Shown: positions 33,414 through 42,184, numbered from the stretch's first letter. The stretch is DNA of 64,000 nt from Lewinellaceae bacterium (GCA_020636105.1 JACJYL010000001.1:4154001-4218000); one strand, 5' to 3'. Numbers and translations: made by a program. The notes: generated from the letters alone by a model not told the origin.

Positions 33414-34229
33414 TTACTCCTTTGTTATTTTCCAGATTTCAATCCCCTTCCCTTTTTCAAGGAAAAATAAGTAATTGTTTTTCACTTTTACCAAGGTATT
33501 TTCATTAATCTCTCTGGGTAATTTAACAGGATTTTCCCGCAACCCATTCAAATCGAGTTGGAAGAGGTTGTTTTCCCGCTGAAAAATCAAATTGTTTTGC
33601 AAAAACTGAAAATGAATGAGGTGGGGAAATGGAAGTTCTTTGTCGAATTGGGCAAAATTATCAAAAATGACGATCCCTGACTCCGGGACATTGGCATAGA
33701 GGTAACCTTTGTGAGCCTCCATTTGAGTGATAACTGGAGGAGCGTTGAAATAAAGACGGAGATCGTCGCTTTTTTCAATGACTTGTCCCCTTCCATCAAT
33801 TAGTTTGAGTTGGAAGTTTGAGGCATCAAAAACCCACAAATTATTTTCTATGGAAAGGCAGGCAGCGGTAACTTCCAGTAGCCGCGGACCAAAAAGATCA
33901 AACCTGCCAGATTCGCTAAGCGTCCGGTTGAGGGTGATGGCTGTCATGTAGTCCGGGTAGAATAAAAGTATGTTTAAAGGGTTGGAAACATCCATGGTGG
34001 CCGGTTTCCCCATTTTATTATTGCTGTAGCGAAAGAGTGCCTTACCTTCTAAATCGAATTTGATTAATTCATTGCTTTGATCAAGCGTATAAAGGTGGAG
34101 TAGATCATCTACGGCAAAATCAACGAAGGCTCCCTCAATGGTCGCCGTTTTTTGAAAAGTCTGCAGAGTTTGTCCACCGGAAAAAGGCAACAGACAAATC
34201 AATAATAGGCCGGTAAATAAATCTCTCAT
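33414..34229 (-). CDS. Hypothetical secreted protein, propeller-like
   Basis: A 271-residue protein with signal peptide MRDLFTGLLLICLLPFSGGQ. The body alternates short strands in a pattern like YLYANVPESGIVIFDNF, LWVFDASNFQLKLIDGRGQVI and LLHLYTLDQSNELIKFDLEGKAL, suggesting an NHL- or YVTN-type beta-propeller. No enzyme motif. On the minus strand behind the McrB-N-like gene, 50 bases away, perhaps one operon. Function unknown. Confidence 0.68.
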   Translation of the reverse strand: MRDLFTGLLLICLLPFSGGQTLQTFQKTATIEGAFVDFAVDDLLHLYTLDQSNELIKFDLEGKALFRYSNNKMGKPATMDVSNPLNILLFYPDYMTAITLNRTLSESGRFDLFGPRLLEVTAACLSIENNLWVFDASNFQLKLIDGRGQVIEKSDDLRLYFNAPPVITQMEAHKGYLYANVPESGIVIFDNFAQFDKELPFPHLIHFQFLQNNLIFQRENNLFQLDLNGLRENPVKLPREINENTLVKVKNNYLFFLEKGKGIEIWKITKE

Positions 34230-34280
34230 AGTATGCTTTATTAATGGAATGCAATCTGAAGGAGGTTTATTGTACGGGGA

Positions 34281-34964
34281 CTAAAATTCTACTGACATAT
34301 AAAAGTCATAAACGATCAACAGGCTTGGCGCTTCATAATGCTGACCGGGAATCAATCGTTGTTGATGCAGCTGAATCAGTTCCGAATCGTTCTGCATCAT
34401 TTTGAACAGGGTGCGGCATACTTTGGTGAATCTTTCTACATCAGGCACCAACGGAGGATCAACCGCTCCGACTTTTTTCAACAAATTGACAAAAGGCTCG
34501 TGTTGATAAGGCGCATAAAGTTCCGGGTATCGAAAAGCTAGATAAAGGAAGACCATCTGGTAGCCATCCTCATGGTAGTGGTTATTGTCGATGGATAACG
34601 GATGGGCATTTTTATAGGTTTCCAGCAAATGATCACAATAAAAGATAAAACGGCCGGCACGACCCTCAATGGTTCGGGATTCATCGAAAAGCTCTTTGAA
34701 TGTTTGTCGGGTCCATTCGGGATCCATTTTTATAAATTCCATCATCATACGTTTGGGTTCATAAGCTTCGCGCTTCCACAAGCGTTTAGTGACCGAATTC
34801 TGAAGGCTGCTGTCGTACATGCCAAGGAAGTCAGTAGCGTCAATGTTCCAGTGTTTTTGAAAATAATACTGGCTTTCCCACAAATGTAGCCGATCGTTTT
34901 TGTAATCGGATCTTAGGAAAGATTTGTACTTTTCAAACAGTTCTTTGATTTGTCTGGCATTCAT
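34281..34964 (-). CDS. Stand-alone protein resembling the N-terminal domain of Bacteroidota McrB-type ATPases
   Basis: A 227-residue cytosolic protein. Segments such as LWKREAYEPKRMMMEFIKMDPEW, GRAGRFIFYCDHLLETYK, SIDNNHYHEDGYQMVFLYLAFRYPE and VERFTKVCRTLFKMM recall, from memory, the domain that precedes the AAA+ module in McrB-like restriction proteins of this phylum. Here no GTPase/ATPase or McrC gene follows; the ORF ends after YDFYMSVEF. It may be a split-off paralogue with a housekeeping role. The assignment rests on recognition, not on an alignment. Confidence 0.6.
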   Translation of the reverse strand: MNARQIKELFEKYKSFLRSDYKNDRLHLWESQYYFQKHWNIDATDFLGMYDSSLQNSVTKRLWKREAYEPKRMMMEFIKMDPEWTRQTFKELFDESRTIEGRAGRFIFYCDHLLETYKNAHPLSIDNNHYHEDGYQMVFLYLAFRYPELYAPYQHEPFVNLLKKVGAVDPPLVPDVERFTKVCRTLFKMMQNDSELIQLHQQRLIPGQHYEAPSLLIVYDFYMSVEF

Positions 34965-35029
34965 TTTAGAGATTTTGGGCTAAGATAATAGAGAGAATGG
35001 GGGTTTTCGAATAAAATTCACCAAAAACC

Positions 35030-35060
35030 TTTGGTATTATCAAAGCAAGGCATAACTTTG
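35030..35060 (+). promoter_or_regulatory. Predicted promoter of the HU gene
   Basis: TTTG (35030-35033), 19 bases, then TAACTTTG (35053-35060): a good Bacteroidota -33/-7 pair, 32 bases upstream of the HU ATG. Confidence 0.65.
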
Positions 35061-35092
35061 GGACGCTTTTTAGATCATTAAAAATTGACAAA

Positions 35093-35365
35093 ATGAACAA
35101 AGGAGATTTAATCAACAAAGTTGCCGAAGAAGCAGGTTTGACAAAAGCACAAGCAGAAAGTGCTGTAAACGCAATGTTGAACGGAATTGCTGGCGCATTG
35201 AAAGCAGGTGATTCTGCTGCATTTATTGGATTTGGAACTTTTTCAGTTTCAAATCGTGCAGCACGTGCAGGTAGAAACCCACAAACCGGTGAAACGATCC
35301 AGATTGCGGCTAAAAATTTAGTGAAGTTTAAGGCTGGAAAAGGTTTAACAGATAGCTTAAACTAA
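35093..35365 (+). CDS. HU-family DNA-binding protein
   Basis: A 90-residue histone-like protein of the bacterial chromosome. It has the classic MNKGDLINKVAEEAGLTKAQAESAVNAMLNGI helices, FIGFGTFSVSNRAARAGRNPQTGE beta arm with the intercalating Pro in RNPQTGE, and KNLVKFKAGKGLTDSLN tail. A strong promoter upstream and a terminator downstream show that it is a single-gene unit. Confidence 0.95.
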   Translation: MNKGDLINKVAEEAGLTKAQAESAVNAMLNGIAGALKAGDSAAFIGFGTFSVSNRAARAGRNPQTGETIQIAAKNLVKFKAGKGLTDSLN

Positions 35366-35386
35366 TATAGTTTCACCTAAAAGAAT

Positions 35387-35434
35387 TAAAAGGGTAGCCC
35401 GGGCTTTATGTGCCAGGGGTGCCCTTTTTTTATA
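35387..35434 (+). terminator. Terminator of the HU gene
   Basis: AAAAGGGTAGCCC pairs with GGGGTGCCCTTTT (one mismatch and one G.T pair), followed by a T run (ttttttt). It overlaps the 5' region of the trans-sulfuration gene, whose ATG is at 35447. Confidence 0.75.
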
Positions 35435-35446
35435 AAACCAATTATT

Positions 35447-36595
35447 ATGAAATTTGGAACTAAGGTTATTCATGCGGGCATTGAACCTGACCCGACCACT
35501 GGTGCAGTAATGACACCTATTTATCAAACCTCTACTTATGCCCAGGAGGCACCGGGGAAACACAAAGGGTATGAATATGCCCGGACGCAAAACCCGACGA
35601 GGCACGCCCTGGAGCAAAATCTTGCCGCTCTGGAAAACGGAAAGTTTGCAGTCGCTTTTGGGAGCGGAATGGCCGCCATGGATTCCATCATCAGGCTTTT
35701 GGAGCCGGGAGATGAGGTGATTGCCACCAATGATCTCTACGGAGGAGCTTATCGCCAATTGACTAAAGTGCATGAGCGTTATGGGGTGGTCTCGCATTTT
35801 GTAGATATGACCGACCTCAAAAAAGTGGAAAAACTTATTTCCAAAAAAACAAAGATGTTCTGGGTGGAAACCCCTACCAACCCCATGTTGAGCATCATTG
35901 ATATCAAGGCCATTTGCGGTCTTGCCAAAAAACATAAGATCCTCACCTGTGTGGATAATACCTTTGCCTCTCCTTACCTGCAGACCCCTCTGGATTTGGG
36001 GGCCGATATTGTGATACATTCCGCAACAAAATACCTTGGCGGCCATTCTGATGTCGTACTTGGAGCCGTAATTGTCAAATCGAGGAAGCTGAGCGAAAAA
36101 TTATTTTTCCTCCAAAATTCCGTTGGTGCCATACCGGGCCCACACGATTGTTTTCTCGTACTCAGAGGGATAAAAACCCTGCACCTCCGTGTAAAAAGAG
36201 CCTGTAAGAATGCCCGCAAAATAGCGTTGTATCTGAAGGAACAACCTCAGGTGGATAAAGTCTATTATCCTGGCTTCAAGGATCATCCGGGTCATGAAAT
36301 TGCAAAATCCCAAATGCGGGATTTTGGTGGAATGGTTTCATTCTCCCTTAAAAAGGATACGCTTGAAAATGCAACCCAGGTGTTGAGCAATACAAAATTG
36401 TTCACTCTTGCAGAATCGCTTGGCGGAGTGGAATCTCTTATCGGGCATCCTGCCACCATGACCCATGCCTCTATTCCTAAAAAGGAAAGGATGAAAGTAG
36501 GGCTTACCGATTCTCTCATTCGTCTGAGCGTAGGGGTGGAGAATGTAAATGACCTGATTGAAGACCTCGCAAAGGCTTTTAAAAAGATCAAGTAG
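35447..36595 (+). CDS. Trans-sulfuration PLP enzyme (cystathionine gamma-synthase/lyase type)
   Basis: Cys/Met-metabolism PLP enzyme, 382 residues from the ATG at 35447 (MKFGTKVIHAG); the upstream ATG at 35408 lies inside the HU terminator and is rejected. Motifs: YEYARTQNPTRHALEQNLAALE, GSGMAA, Tyr in NDLYGGAYRQ, and the PLP Lys in VIHSATKYLGGHSDVVLGA near residue 197. Synthase and lyase activities are not separable by eye. No met or cys genes flank it and no SAM riboswitch was seen. Confidence 0.9.
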   Translation: MKFGTKVIHAGIEPDPTTGAVMTPIYQTSTYAQEAPGKHKGYEYARTQNPTRHALEQNLAALENGKFAVAFGSGMAAMDSIIRLLEPGDEVIATNDLYGGAYRQLTKVHERYGVVSHFVDMTDLKKVEKLISKKTKMFWVETPTNPMLSIIDIKAICGLAKKHKILTCVDNTFASPYLQTPLDLGADIVIHSATKYLGGHSDVVLGAVIVKSRKLSEKLFFLQNSVGAIPGPHDCFLVLRGIKTLHLRVKRACKNARKIALYLKEQPQVDKVYYPGFKDHPGHEIAKSQMRDFGGMVSFSLKKDTLENATQVLSNTKLFTLAESLGGVESLIGHPATMTHASIPKKERMKVGLTDSLIRLSVGVENVNDLIEDLAKAFKKIK

Positions 36596-36638
36596 TTATT
36601 ATTGTTTCAGGGGTTCCAGGGGTTCAAATGGTTTCAAG

Positions 36639-36753
36639 GGTTCAAATGGTTCCAGTTGAGCGCAGCGAAATCCCATTCCGTAGGTCGGGAGGGTTCCAGT
36701 GGTTCAAATGGTTCCAGTTGAGCGCAGCGAAATCCCGTGCCGTTAGGTCGGGG
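36639..36753. repeat. Tandem pair of ~51-bp repeats (GGTTCAAATGGTTCCAG ... TAGGTCGGG)
   Basis: Copies at 36639-36689 and 36701-36753 share GGTTCAAATGGTTCCAG, TTGAGCGCAGCGAAATCCC and TAGGTCGGG. They lie in the 520-base gene-free stretch 36596-37117, whose remainder is low-complexity (ggttcaaatgg variants) or featureless. Confidence 0.8.
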
Positions 36754-37117
36754 GTGGGGCTATTTTACTAAAAATGCGAATCAGGCATTGGAAGAGAAGA
36801 GCCTGACATTCTTGATTTCGCCTCAATGCTAAAGGATGATCAGGGCGTTTTGCTCTTTCATCCATTAGCGTAAGGTTAAAAAAATTTAAACCGTTTCCCT
36901 TCCTCCGCTCCCCGTCCACCGTCTGCTTTCTGCCTGTCTGCTCCATTACAGGTAGATTGTCTTCTGCCATTCGTCTAAAACATTGGATGTATTTTAAGGT
37001 TTTCGCTACATTGAGGATGAAAAATTTGCAACCCCAGGCAAAGTAATGTGTCATTAGGGGTGTTGCATCATTAGTCAACAGAATTAATCACCTTCTGTTA
37101 AAATCTAAAATTTCATC

Positions 37118-37849
37118 ATGAAAAACCTAAAAGTTGTTTTAATTGTTTTGGGCGTTGGGCTGTTTTTTGCGTTCAATAACCCACCAAAATTCCTGAGCCA
37201 TTCCCATTCAATTAAAGGCGAAGGTAATGCCGTTACCAAAGAAATTACCCTCGACCCGTTTCACAGTATTGGCCTTTCATTGGATGCAGACGTAATCCTG
37301 AAGCAGGGTAGTCCGCAAAAAGTAGAGATCGACGCTGAAGCCAATATCATTGACAACATCAAAACCAAAGTCAGGAACGGATCCTGGAATATTGGTTTTG
37401 AAGAGAATGTCAGAAAGCATGAAAAAATCACTATTTATATCACCATTCCCGACCTTAAGGCCGTTTCGGTTGCCGGTTCAGGGGATGTAACCACTAAGGG
37501 CGCTTTTACAGGTATGGAAAACTTGGCGCTTTCCATAGCCGGTTCCGGAGATTTAAAACTTGAAGGCGAGGCTAAATCTTTAGATATTAGCGTTGCGGGT
37601 TCCGGAGATGTTTTAATGACCGGCAGCGCCGGGAAGGTAGGAGTCAGCATAGCCGGTTCAGGAGATGTTAATCTGAAGGATTTGGTCGCCGGCGATTGTG
37701 ATATCAGTATTGCGGGTTCCGGAAATTGTAAAGTCAATACCAGCGGAAACCTGGATGTTTCCATCGTGGGTTCCGGAGATGTTTATTACACCGGAGGGGC
37801 AAAAGTCCATTCAAGTATTATGGGGTCCGGGGACTTGCATGAAATGTAA
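37118..37849 (+). CDS. Head-GIN domain (DUF2807) secreted protein
   Basis: A 243-residue protein with N-terminal signal (MKNLKVVLIVLGVGLFFAF). It begins with LDPFHSIGLSLDADVILKQGSPQKVEIDA, the usual head-GIN opening, then has a right-handed beta-helix built of repeated (V/I)AGSGD turns at about residues 120, 138, 158, 178, 195 and 213 and a final MGSGD. Such proteins are widespread in Bacteroidota and sometimes called putative auto-transporter adhesins; the function is unproven. A terminator follows directly. Confidence 0.88.
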   Translation: MKNLKVVLIVLGVGLFFAFNNPPKFLSHSHSIKGEGNAVTKEITLDPFHSIGLSLDADVILKQGSPQKVEIDAEANIIDNIKTKVRNGSWNIGFEENVRKHEKITIYITIPDLKAVSVAGSGDVTTKGAFTGMENLALSIAGSGDLKLEGEAKSLDISVAGSGDVLMTGSAGKVGVSIAGSGDVNLKDLVAGDCDISIAGSGNCKVNTSGNLDVSIVGSGDVYYTGGAKVHSSIMGSGDLHEM

Positions 37850-37873
37850 AGCTATTTGAATTTAAGTGTTCGC

Positions 37874-37918
37874 TTAAAAAAAGCAATCGATGATCAGATC
37901 GGTTGCTTTTTTTATTTT
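37874..37918 (+). terminator. Terminator of the head-GIN gene
   Basis: AAAAAAAGCAATCGAT pairs with ATCGGTTGCTTTTTTT (one G.T pair) across a short loop, with the T run inside and after the right arm. Confidence 0.85.
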
Positions 37919-37923
37919 AGGGC

Positions 37924-37970
37924 TTGACAATAAAAACAATTTGTTTTACATTTGCAAAACAAATTGTTTT
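37924..37970 (+). promoter_or_regulatory. Promoter embedded in a perfect 15-bp inverted repeat
   Basis: TTGACA (37924-37929), 17 bases, then TACATTTG (37947-37954). The arms AAAACAATTTGTTTT (37933-37947) and its exact complement (37956-37970) are 8 bases apart and straddle the -7 element, so a dimeric repressor bound here would block transcription of the glucosaminidase gene 12 bases downstream. Confidence 0.68.
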
Positions 37971-37981
37971 AACAGATAGTT

Positions 37982-38725
37982 ATGAGTAAATCAATCGCCT
38001 CCGCCAAAGTAAAAGTTTACCTCCGGAATAATTGGATTAAGATAGGTATTGCTGTTTTGTTCCTGTTTATTCTGATGAAAAAAGACCTGAGTTTCTCAGT
38101 CGATCTCAATGCGCCAACAGGTTCGCCAGTGCAACAAAAAATGGCGCCTCAGGCTCCGAAGCCTAAAGAAACAAAAAAAGATATTCTCTCGGAGCGAAAA
38201 CCTGAAGAGGAGGAATCTGCCATCACCAAATTATTTGTGGCCCCGCTAAATAATTTTTTGGCAGGAAAAGAGGAAAGTAGCGATAAATTCTGGTTGATGG
38301 ATGAAGATGACATGGTCGATTTTATCAATAGATTTACTCACGTCGCGGAGAATGAACAACTCAAATATGGTGTCCCGGCCTCTATAATTTTATCCAGCAG
38401 TCTTTTATTGAGTGAAGCGGGCAGTTCTGAATTGTCGAGAGCCGGCAATAATTTTTTCGCCTTGCCCTGTACGGCAGACTGGATGGGTAAAGAAGACCAG
38501 TATGGCGGTAAATGTTTTCGGCATTACGAAAATGCCTGGACGAGTTTTAGGGACAATAGTCTTTATCTGACGACATATCTCTTCCCCGGTAAAAAACTAC
38601 CCCCTGACGATCACAAAAGTTGGGTTACTGCCCTTGAACAGGTCAATTACGCGGAGGAGCCCAACCTGGCAGCACAACTGATAAAGATAATCAATCATTT
38701 TGACCTGGACGAATTGGATAAGTAA
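37982..38725 (+). CDS. Membrane-anchored glucosaminidase-domain protein (FlgJ/LytG-like)
   Basis: Putative N-acetylglucosaminidase acting on peptidoglycan. It is 247 residues long: one membrane segment (about 18-32, IGIAVLFLFILM), a Pro/Lys/Glu linker, then the PF01832 domain (about 115-240) with YGVPASIILSSSLLLSEAGSSELSRAGNNFFAL, where the Glu of SEAGSS is the probable acid, and GGKCFRHYENAWTSFRDNSLYLT. It has its own promoter with a palindromic operator-like site. Confidence 0.87.
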   Translation: MSKSIASAKVKVYLRNNWIKIGIAVLFLFILMKKDLSFSVDLNAPTGSPVQQKMAPQAPKPKETKKDILSERKPEEEESAITKLFVAPLNNFLAGKEESSDKFWLMDEDDMVDFINRFTHVAENEQLKYGVPASIILSSSLLLSEAGSSELSRAGNNFFALPCTADWMGKEDQYGGKCFRHYENAWTSFRDNSLYLTTYLFPGKKLPPDDHKSWVTALEQVNYAEEPNLAAQLIKIINHFDLDELDK

Positions 38726-38777
38726 ACCGGTTGCTCGTTGCTGGGTACTGGTTGCTCGTTACTCGTTACTGGTTACT

Positions 38778-38817
38778 GGTTACTGGTTGGTTGTTTTAAA
38801 ACAAGCAGCCAGTAACC
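38778..38817. repeat. Hairpin of GGTTACTGG simple repeats between convergent genes
   Basis: The arms 38778-38797 and 38798-38817 are complementary at 18 of 20 positions around TTTTAAAA and follow a run of gttactggtt and gttgctcgtt units (38728 onward). It may end both convergent transcripts. Similar CAGTAACCAG words recur at 59290-59340. Confidence 0.65.
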
Positions 38818-38827
38818 AGCCATAATT

Positions 38828-39361
38828 TTATTCCAGTCCTTCCAGTCTTTTTTTATAATAATGCACCCCGGCCCCATACACCCAGCCTACTTTTCCCTTT
38901 GGAGATTTCACTTTCACCCAGGGTGCCTGGGTCATTACGTTTCCAAGTTTAATTTCATAAATAGAATCGGTCACCTCATTGAGAAAGGTCACTTCGTCGT
39001 ATAATTGCACCCTGTCGAGCACCTTGGCGTTCAGGGCTGGTTGCTCTCTTATGTTGAGGTTTTCAAGTGTCACGTAGAGCGGGGTATATTTTTCCCTGAT
39101 GCTTCGTGAAGGAGGTTGGTCAGCCGACCGGATATCTACGGACGATGGATTTGCAGGTGTGAGCTGTTTTGGTTTGTCAAAAATTTCGGGAGTGATGATG
39201 GAATCCGTTGGCGTCACGGTTTCTTCCGTGGTTACCGGGTTTTCTTCCTGGTAGAGATCCCTGTTTTGAGAACATTTGCGCATGGCCCATAGGATGAAGG
39301 AAATAAAAAAAATCGCTATGATTATAAATTCGAGACGGGGCATTACCTTTTTTGTAGACAT
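38828..39361 (-). CDS. Membrane-anchored SH3b-domain protein
   Basis: A 177-residue protein with a single N-terminal membrane segment (about 10-26, FIIIAIFFISFILWA), a disordered Thr/Pro-rich linker, and a bacterial SH3 domain at about 95-170 (LYVTLENLNIREQPALNAKVLDRVQLYDEVTFL ... WVKVKSPKGKVGWVYGAGVHYY). SH3b domains bind peptidoglycan or protein ligands. It converges on the glucosaminidase gene, in line with a cell-wall role. No enzyme domain. Confidence 0.8.
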   Translation of the reverse strand: MSTKKVMPRLEFIIIAIFFISFILWAMRKCSQNRDLYQEENPVTTEETVTPTDSIITPEIFDKPKQLTPANPSSVDIRSADQPPSRSIREKYTPLYVTLENLNIREQPALNAKVLDRVQLYDEVTFLNEVTDSIYEIKLGNVMTQAPWVKVKSPKGKVGWVYGAGVHYYKKRLEGLE

Positions 39362-39614
39362 AACTAATTTAAAGTTTTGAGTCAGAATATTAAAAATGAG
39401 TTAGTCCAAAGTTGAGAAACTTCTTTCAAAAGGCGTATAAATTTTCGACAAAGTTTGACATTTACTTAAAATAAAACATAAATTTGTCAGGTATTCGGGA
39501 ATAGCTTTTTTGGATTTTATTTAATCTTTTATTTCGTATTTCTTTTTTTTCATCGACGACTTTCCTTTCCGGGTATATTTCATTCATCTTTTTTCTTAAA
39601 TTGTATTGTAGTCG

Positions 39615-40709
39615 ATGGAAGACCTTTTTTACAAAATAGCATTGACCATGCTGCCGTCGGTAGGTGCTGTGACGGCAAAAAACCTTGTTAGTTATTGTGG
39701 CAGCCCAATGGGGGTATTTGAAGCCCGAAAAAAAGAACTGTTAAAGATACCCGGTGTCGGGGATCTCACAGCAAATGCTATCGTTGGGCATGACGTATTT
39801 GAGCAGGCTGAGCAGGAATTGCGGTTTGTGGAGCGGCACAAGATCAGGGTAATGTTTTATTCGGATAAAGATTACCCCTCCAGGCTGAAACATTATAATG
39901 ATGCCCCTGCACTGCTTTATTACCGGGGCAATGCTGACCTTAATGCTTCCCGGACGGTGGCCATAATAGGAACGAGAAAACCAAGTCATCGCGGAGTTTC
40001 AACGACAGAAGCACTCATCGAAGGACTGAAGCCCTACAATGTCACGACGATCAGTGGCCTTGCTTTTGGGATTGATGTGGCAGCACACCGGAAAAGTATT
40101 GAAATAAATGTTCCCACGATTGGCGTTTTGGGGCATGGATTACAAAAAATTTATCCGTCCCAGCATTATGACGTTGCGGCCAGGATGATCGAAAATGGTG
40201 GGTTGCTGACGGAATATTTCAGTTTTAAGGAACCAGACCGGGAACATTTCCCCATGCGCAACAGGATCGTGGCAGGGTTGTGTGATGCCCTGATTGTTGT
40301 TGAAACGGCAAAAAAAGGGGGCTCTATGATCACCGTGAGATTTGCCAACGATTACAATAAGGACGTTTTTGCAGTCCCTGGGCGGTTAGGCGATGAAAAC
40401 TCTCTGGGATGTAATTTGTTGATCAAATCGCACCGGGCTGCCTTGATTGAGTCCGTTGAAGATTTGGCTTATGTGATGCGATGGAACGAAATAGATGCCA
40501 ACAAAACGATCCAACGACAGTTGTTTACTGAATTTTCGGAACCAGAAAAAAAAATAGTAAATTTGCTCAGCGATTCAGAAGAGATGGGAGTGGACGCAAT
40601 TTCGTATAAATGTGGATTAGCGAATAGTGAGTTGGCGGCCTTATTGCTGAATCTCGAATTCAAAGGGGTCATTCGTTCTGTTCCGGGGAACAGGTATGTT
40701 CTTTTATGA
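39615..40709 (+). CDS. dprA: DNA-processing protein DprA
   Basis: Loads RecA on incoming single-stranded DNA in natural transformation. It has 364 residues: an N-terminal helix-hairpin-helix (about 8-55, LLKIPGVGDLTANAI), the Rossmann-like DprA core (about 75-290) with GTRKPSHRGVSTTEAL, TISGLAFGIDVAAHRK, GVLGHGLQKIYP, ENGGLLTEYF and FPMRNRIVAGLCDALIVVETAKKGGSM, and a C-terminal winged-helix. No com genes are adjacent. Confidence 0.95.
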   Translation: MEDLFYKIALTMLPSVGAVTAKNLVSYCGSPMGVFEARKKELLKIPGVGDLTANAIVGHDVFEQAEQELRFVERHKIRVMFYSDKDYPSRLKHYNDAPALLYYRGNADLNASRTVAIIGTRKPSHRGVSTTEALIEGLKPYNVTTISGLAFGIDVAAHRKSIEINVPTIGVLGHGLQKIYPSQHYDVAARMIENGGLLTEYFSFKEPDREHFPMRNRIVAGLCDALIVVETAKKGGSMITVRFANDYNKDVFAVPGRLGDENSLGCNLLIKSHRAALIESVEDLAYVMRWNEIDANKTIQRQLFTEFSEPEKKIVNLLSDSEEMGVDAISYKCGLANSELAALLLNLEFKGVIRSVPGNRYVLL

Positions 40710-40749
40710 GCCATAAAAATTATAAAAAGCGTTTTCTCAATAGTTGATT

Positions 40750-41859
40750 ATGAAAAAAATTATCTGGGCTATCCTGACCATTCTCTTTTTCAGTGCCTGC
40801 GATCCGACAGGTAAATTAAATTCCGGAAATAACAGAGAAGAAGTCTATACCGGAATAAGGCCCAAAAATATCATTTTAATGATAGGCGACGGAATGGGAT
40901 TGTCGCAAATTTCTGCGGGTTTTTACAGGAATGGTGACCAGTTGAATCTTGAACAATTCCCGGTTATCGGTATCCATAAACCTTATTCCGCCAGTGATCT
41001 TATTACTGACTCTGCTGCGGGGGCCACAGCCTTTTCAACAGGTAAAAAGACCTTTAATAAGGCCGTTGGTATGGATAAGGATTCCGCGTTTTCCAAAACT
41101 ATCCTGGAAGAAGCCATGAAACAGGGGCTGGCCACCGGGCTTGTGGTTACCTCCACCATTGTGCATGCCACCCCGGCAGCATTTGTTGCCCATGTGGACG
41201 ACAGATATAAATACGAGGACATCGCAAAGTTTTTTCTTCTGAATCAGGTAGATTATTTTGTCGGGGGAGGGGAGAAATATTTTAAGGAACGTGCTGATGG
41301 GTTAGACCTGGTAGGCATGTTGAAAGAAAGAGGATATGTCATTTCAGACTATGAAGAAGAGCCTTTTACGGATGTCGTCCTTGATTTTAGTCGGAAATTT
41401 GGATATTTCACTTCTTATGATGATCCCGAAAAATATTCGGAAGGGCGGGATTATCTTGTTCCAGCCAGTAAACAGGCTCCTTTGTTCCTTTCTCATAGAA
41501 GTGAGAAAGGATTTTTCCTGATGATTGAAGGATCGCAGATAGATTGGGGAGGGCACGACAACGATTCAGGATACATCATTAGCGAAATGATCGATTTTGA
41601 CCGGGCGGTCGGGGCAATTCTGGACTTTGCAAAGGAAGATGGAGAAACCCTCGTCATTGTCACTGCGGATCATGAGACCGGGGGGTATGCTATCAATAAA
41701 GGAAGTACCAGAGATTCAATTATTGGCAGATTTACCACCAGTGATCATACTGCTGCCCTTATTCCTGTATTTGCTTACGGACCTGGTTCAGCATTGTTTT
41801 CGGGTATTTATGAAAATACGGCGATTTATGACAAGATGAAAGCCGTTTTTGGATTTTAG
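40750..41859 (+). CDS. Alkaline phosphatase, lipoprotein
   Basis: Metal-dependent phosphomonoesterase of the PhoA superfamily, 369 residues. The ATG at 40750 gives a lipoprotein signal (TILFFSAC); a TTG two codons upstream is rejected. Motifs: NIILMIGDGMGLSQ near 40, the phosphorylated Ser in ITDSAAGATAFSTGKKT near 82, IEGSQIDWGGHDND near 257, TADHETGGY near 300 and SDHTAALIPVFAYGPG near 325, giving all three metal sites. Probably periplasmic, for phosphate scavenging. Ends at a bidirectional terminator. Confidence 0.92.
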   Translation: MKKIIWAILTILFFSACDPTGKLNSGNNREEVYTGIRPKNIILMIGDGMGLSQISAGFYRNGDQLNLEQFPVIGIHKPYSASDLITDSAAGATAFSTGKKTFNKAVGMDKDSAFSKTILEEAMKQGLATGLVVTSTIVHATPAAFVAHVDDRYKYEDIAKFFLLNQVDYFVGGGEKYFKERADGLDLVGMLKERGYVISDYEEEPFTDVVLDFSRKFGYFTSYDDPEKYSEGRDYLVPASKQAPLFLSHRSEKGFFLMIEGSQIDWGGHDNDSGYIISEMIDFDRAVGAILDFAKEDGETLVIVTADHETGGYAINKGSTRDSIIGRFTTSDHTAALIPVFAYGPGSALFSGIYENTAIYDKMKAVFGF

Positions 41860-41900
41860 GAATGGGATAAAAGGCTCAAAAGGTGACTGACGGGCAATAA

Positions 41901-41940
41901 AAAACAGCTAAAGTAATCGTATGATTGCTTTAGCTGTTTT
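41901..41940. terminator. Bidirectional terminator between the phosphatase and rpmH
   Basis: AAAACAGCTAAAGTAATC (41901-41918) and GATTGCTTTAGCTGTTTT (41923-41940) pair at 17 of 18 positions around a gtat loop, with A-rich and T-rich flanks on both sides. It serves the two convergent genes. Confidence 0.9.
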
Positions 41941-41974
41941 AAATTATGGATAAAACAGTCTTAAAGTGTTAAGA

Positions 41975-42130
41975 CTATTTTGCTGTCATTTCATCAGAAA
42001 CAGTAAGCTTTAAACGACCTTTAGCCCTGCGACGTGCTAAAACTTTACGGCCATTCTTAGTGCTCATGCGTGAACGAAACCCATGTTTGTTCTTTCTTTT
42101 TCTCTTTGATGGTTGGAACGTTCTTTTCAT
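41975..42130 (-). CDS. rpmH: 50S ribosomal protein L34
   Basis: A 51-residue protein, MKRTFQPSKRKRKNKHGF followed by RSRMSTKNGRKVLARRRAKGRLKL and a tail ending EMTAK. The first 46 residues are nearly the universal L34 sequence; the short acidic tail is a Bacteroidota-style extension. The dnaA/rnpA neighbours typical of other phyla are absent, which is usual in this phylum. Own promoter and terminator. Confidence 0.96.
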   Translation of the reverse strand: MKRTFQPSKRKRKNKHGFRSRMSTKNGRKVLARRRAKGRLKLTVSDEMTAK

Positions 42131-42184
42131 TGTTCTGTTATTCTATTATCGATTTAACTCAATTCCTTTTTTAAAAATGCGGGG

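Noticed and set aside
35380..35447. SAM or cobalamin riboswitch before the trans-sulfuration gene
   Set aside because: The hairpin there has a T run and fits the terminator of the HU gene; no riboswitch core was recognised.
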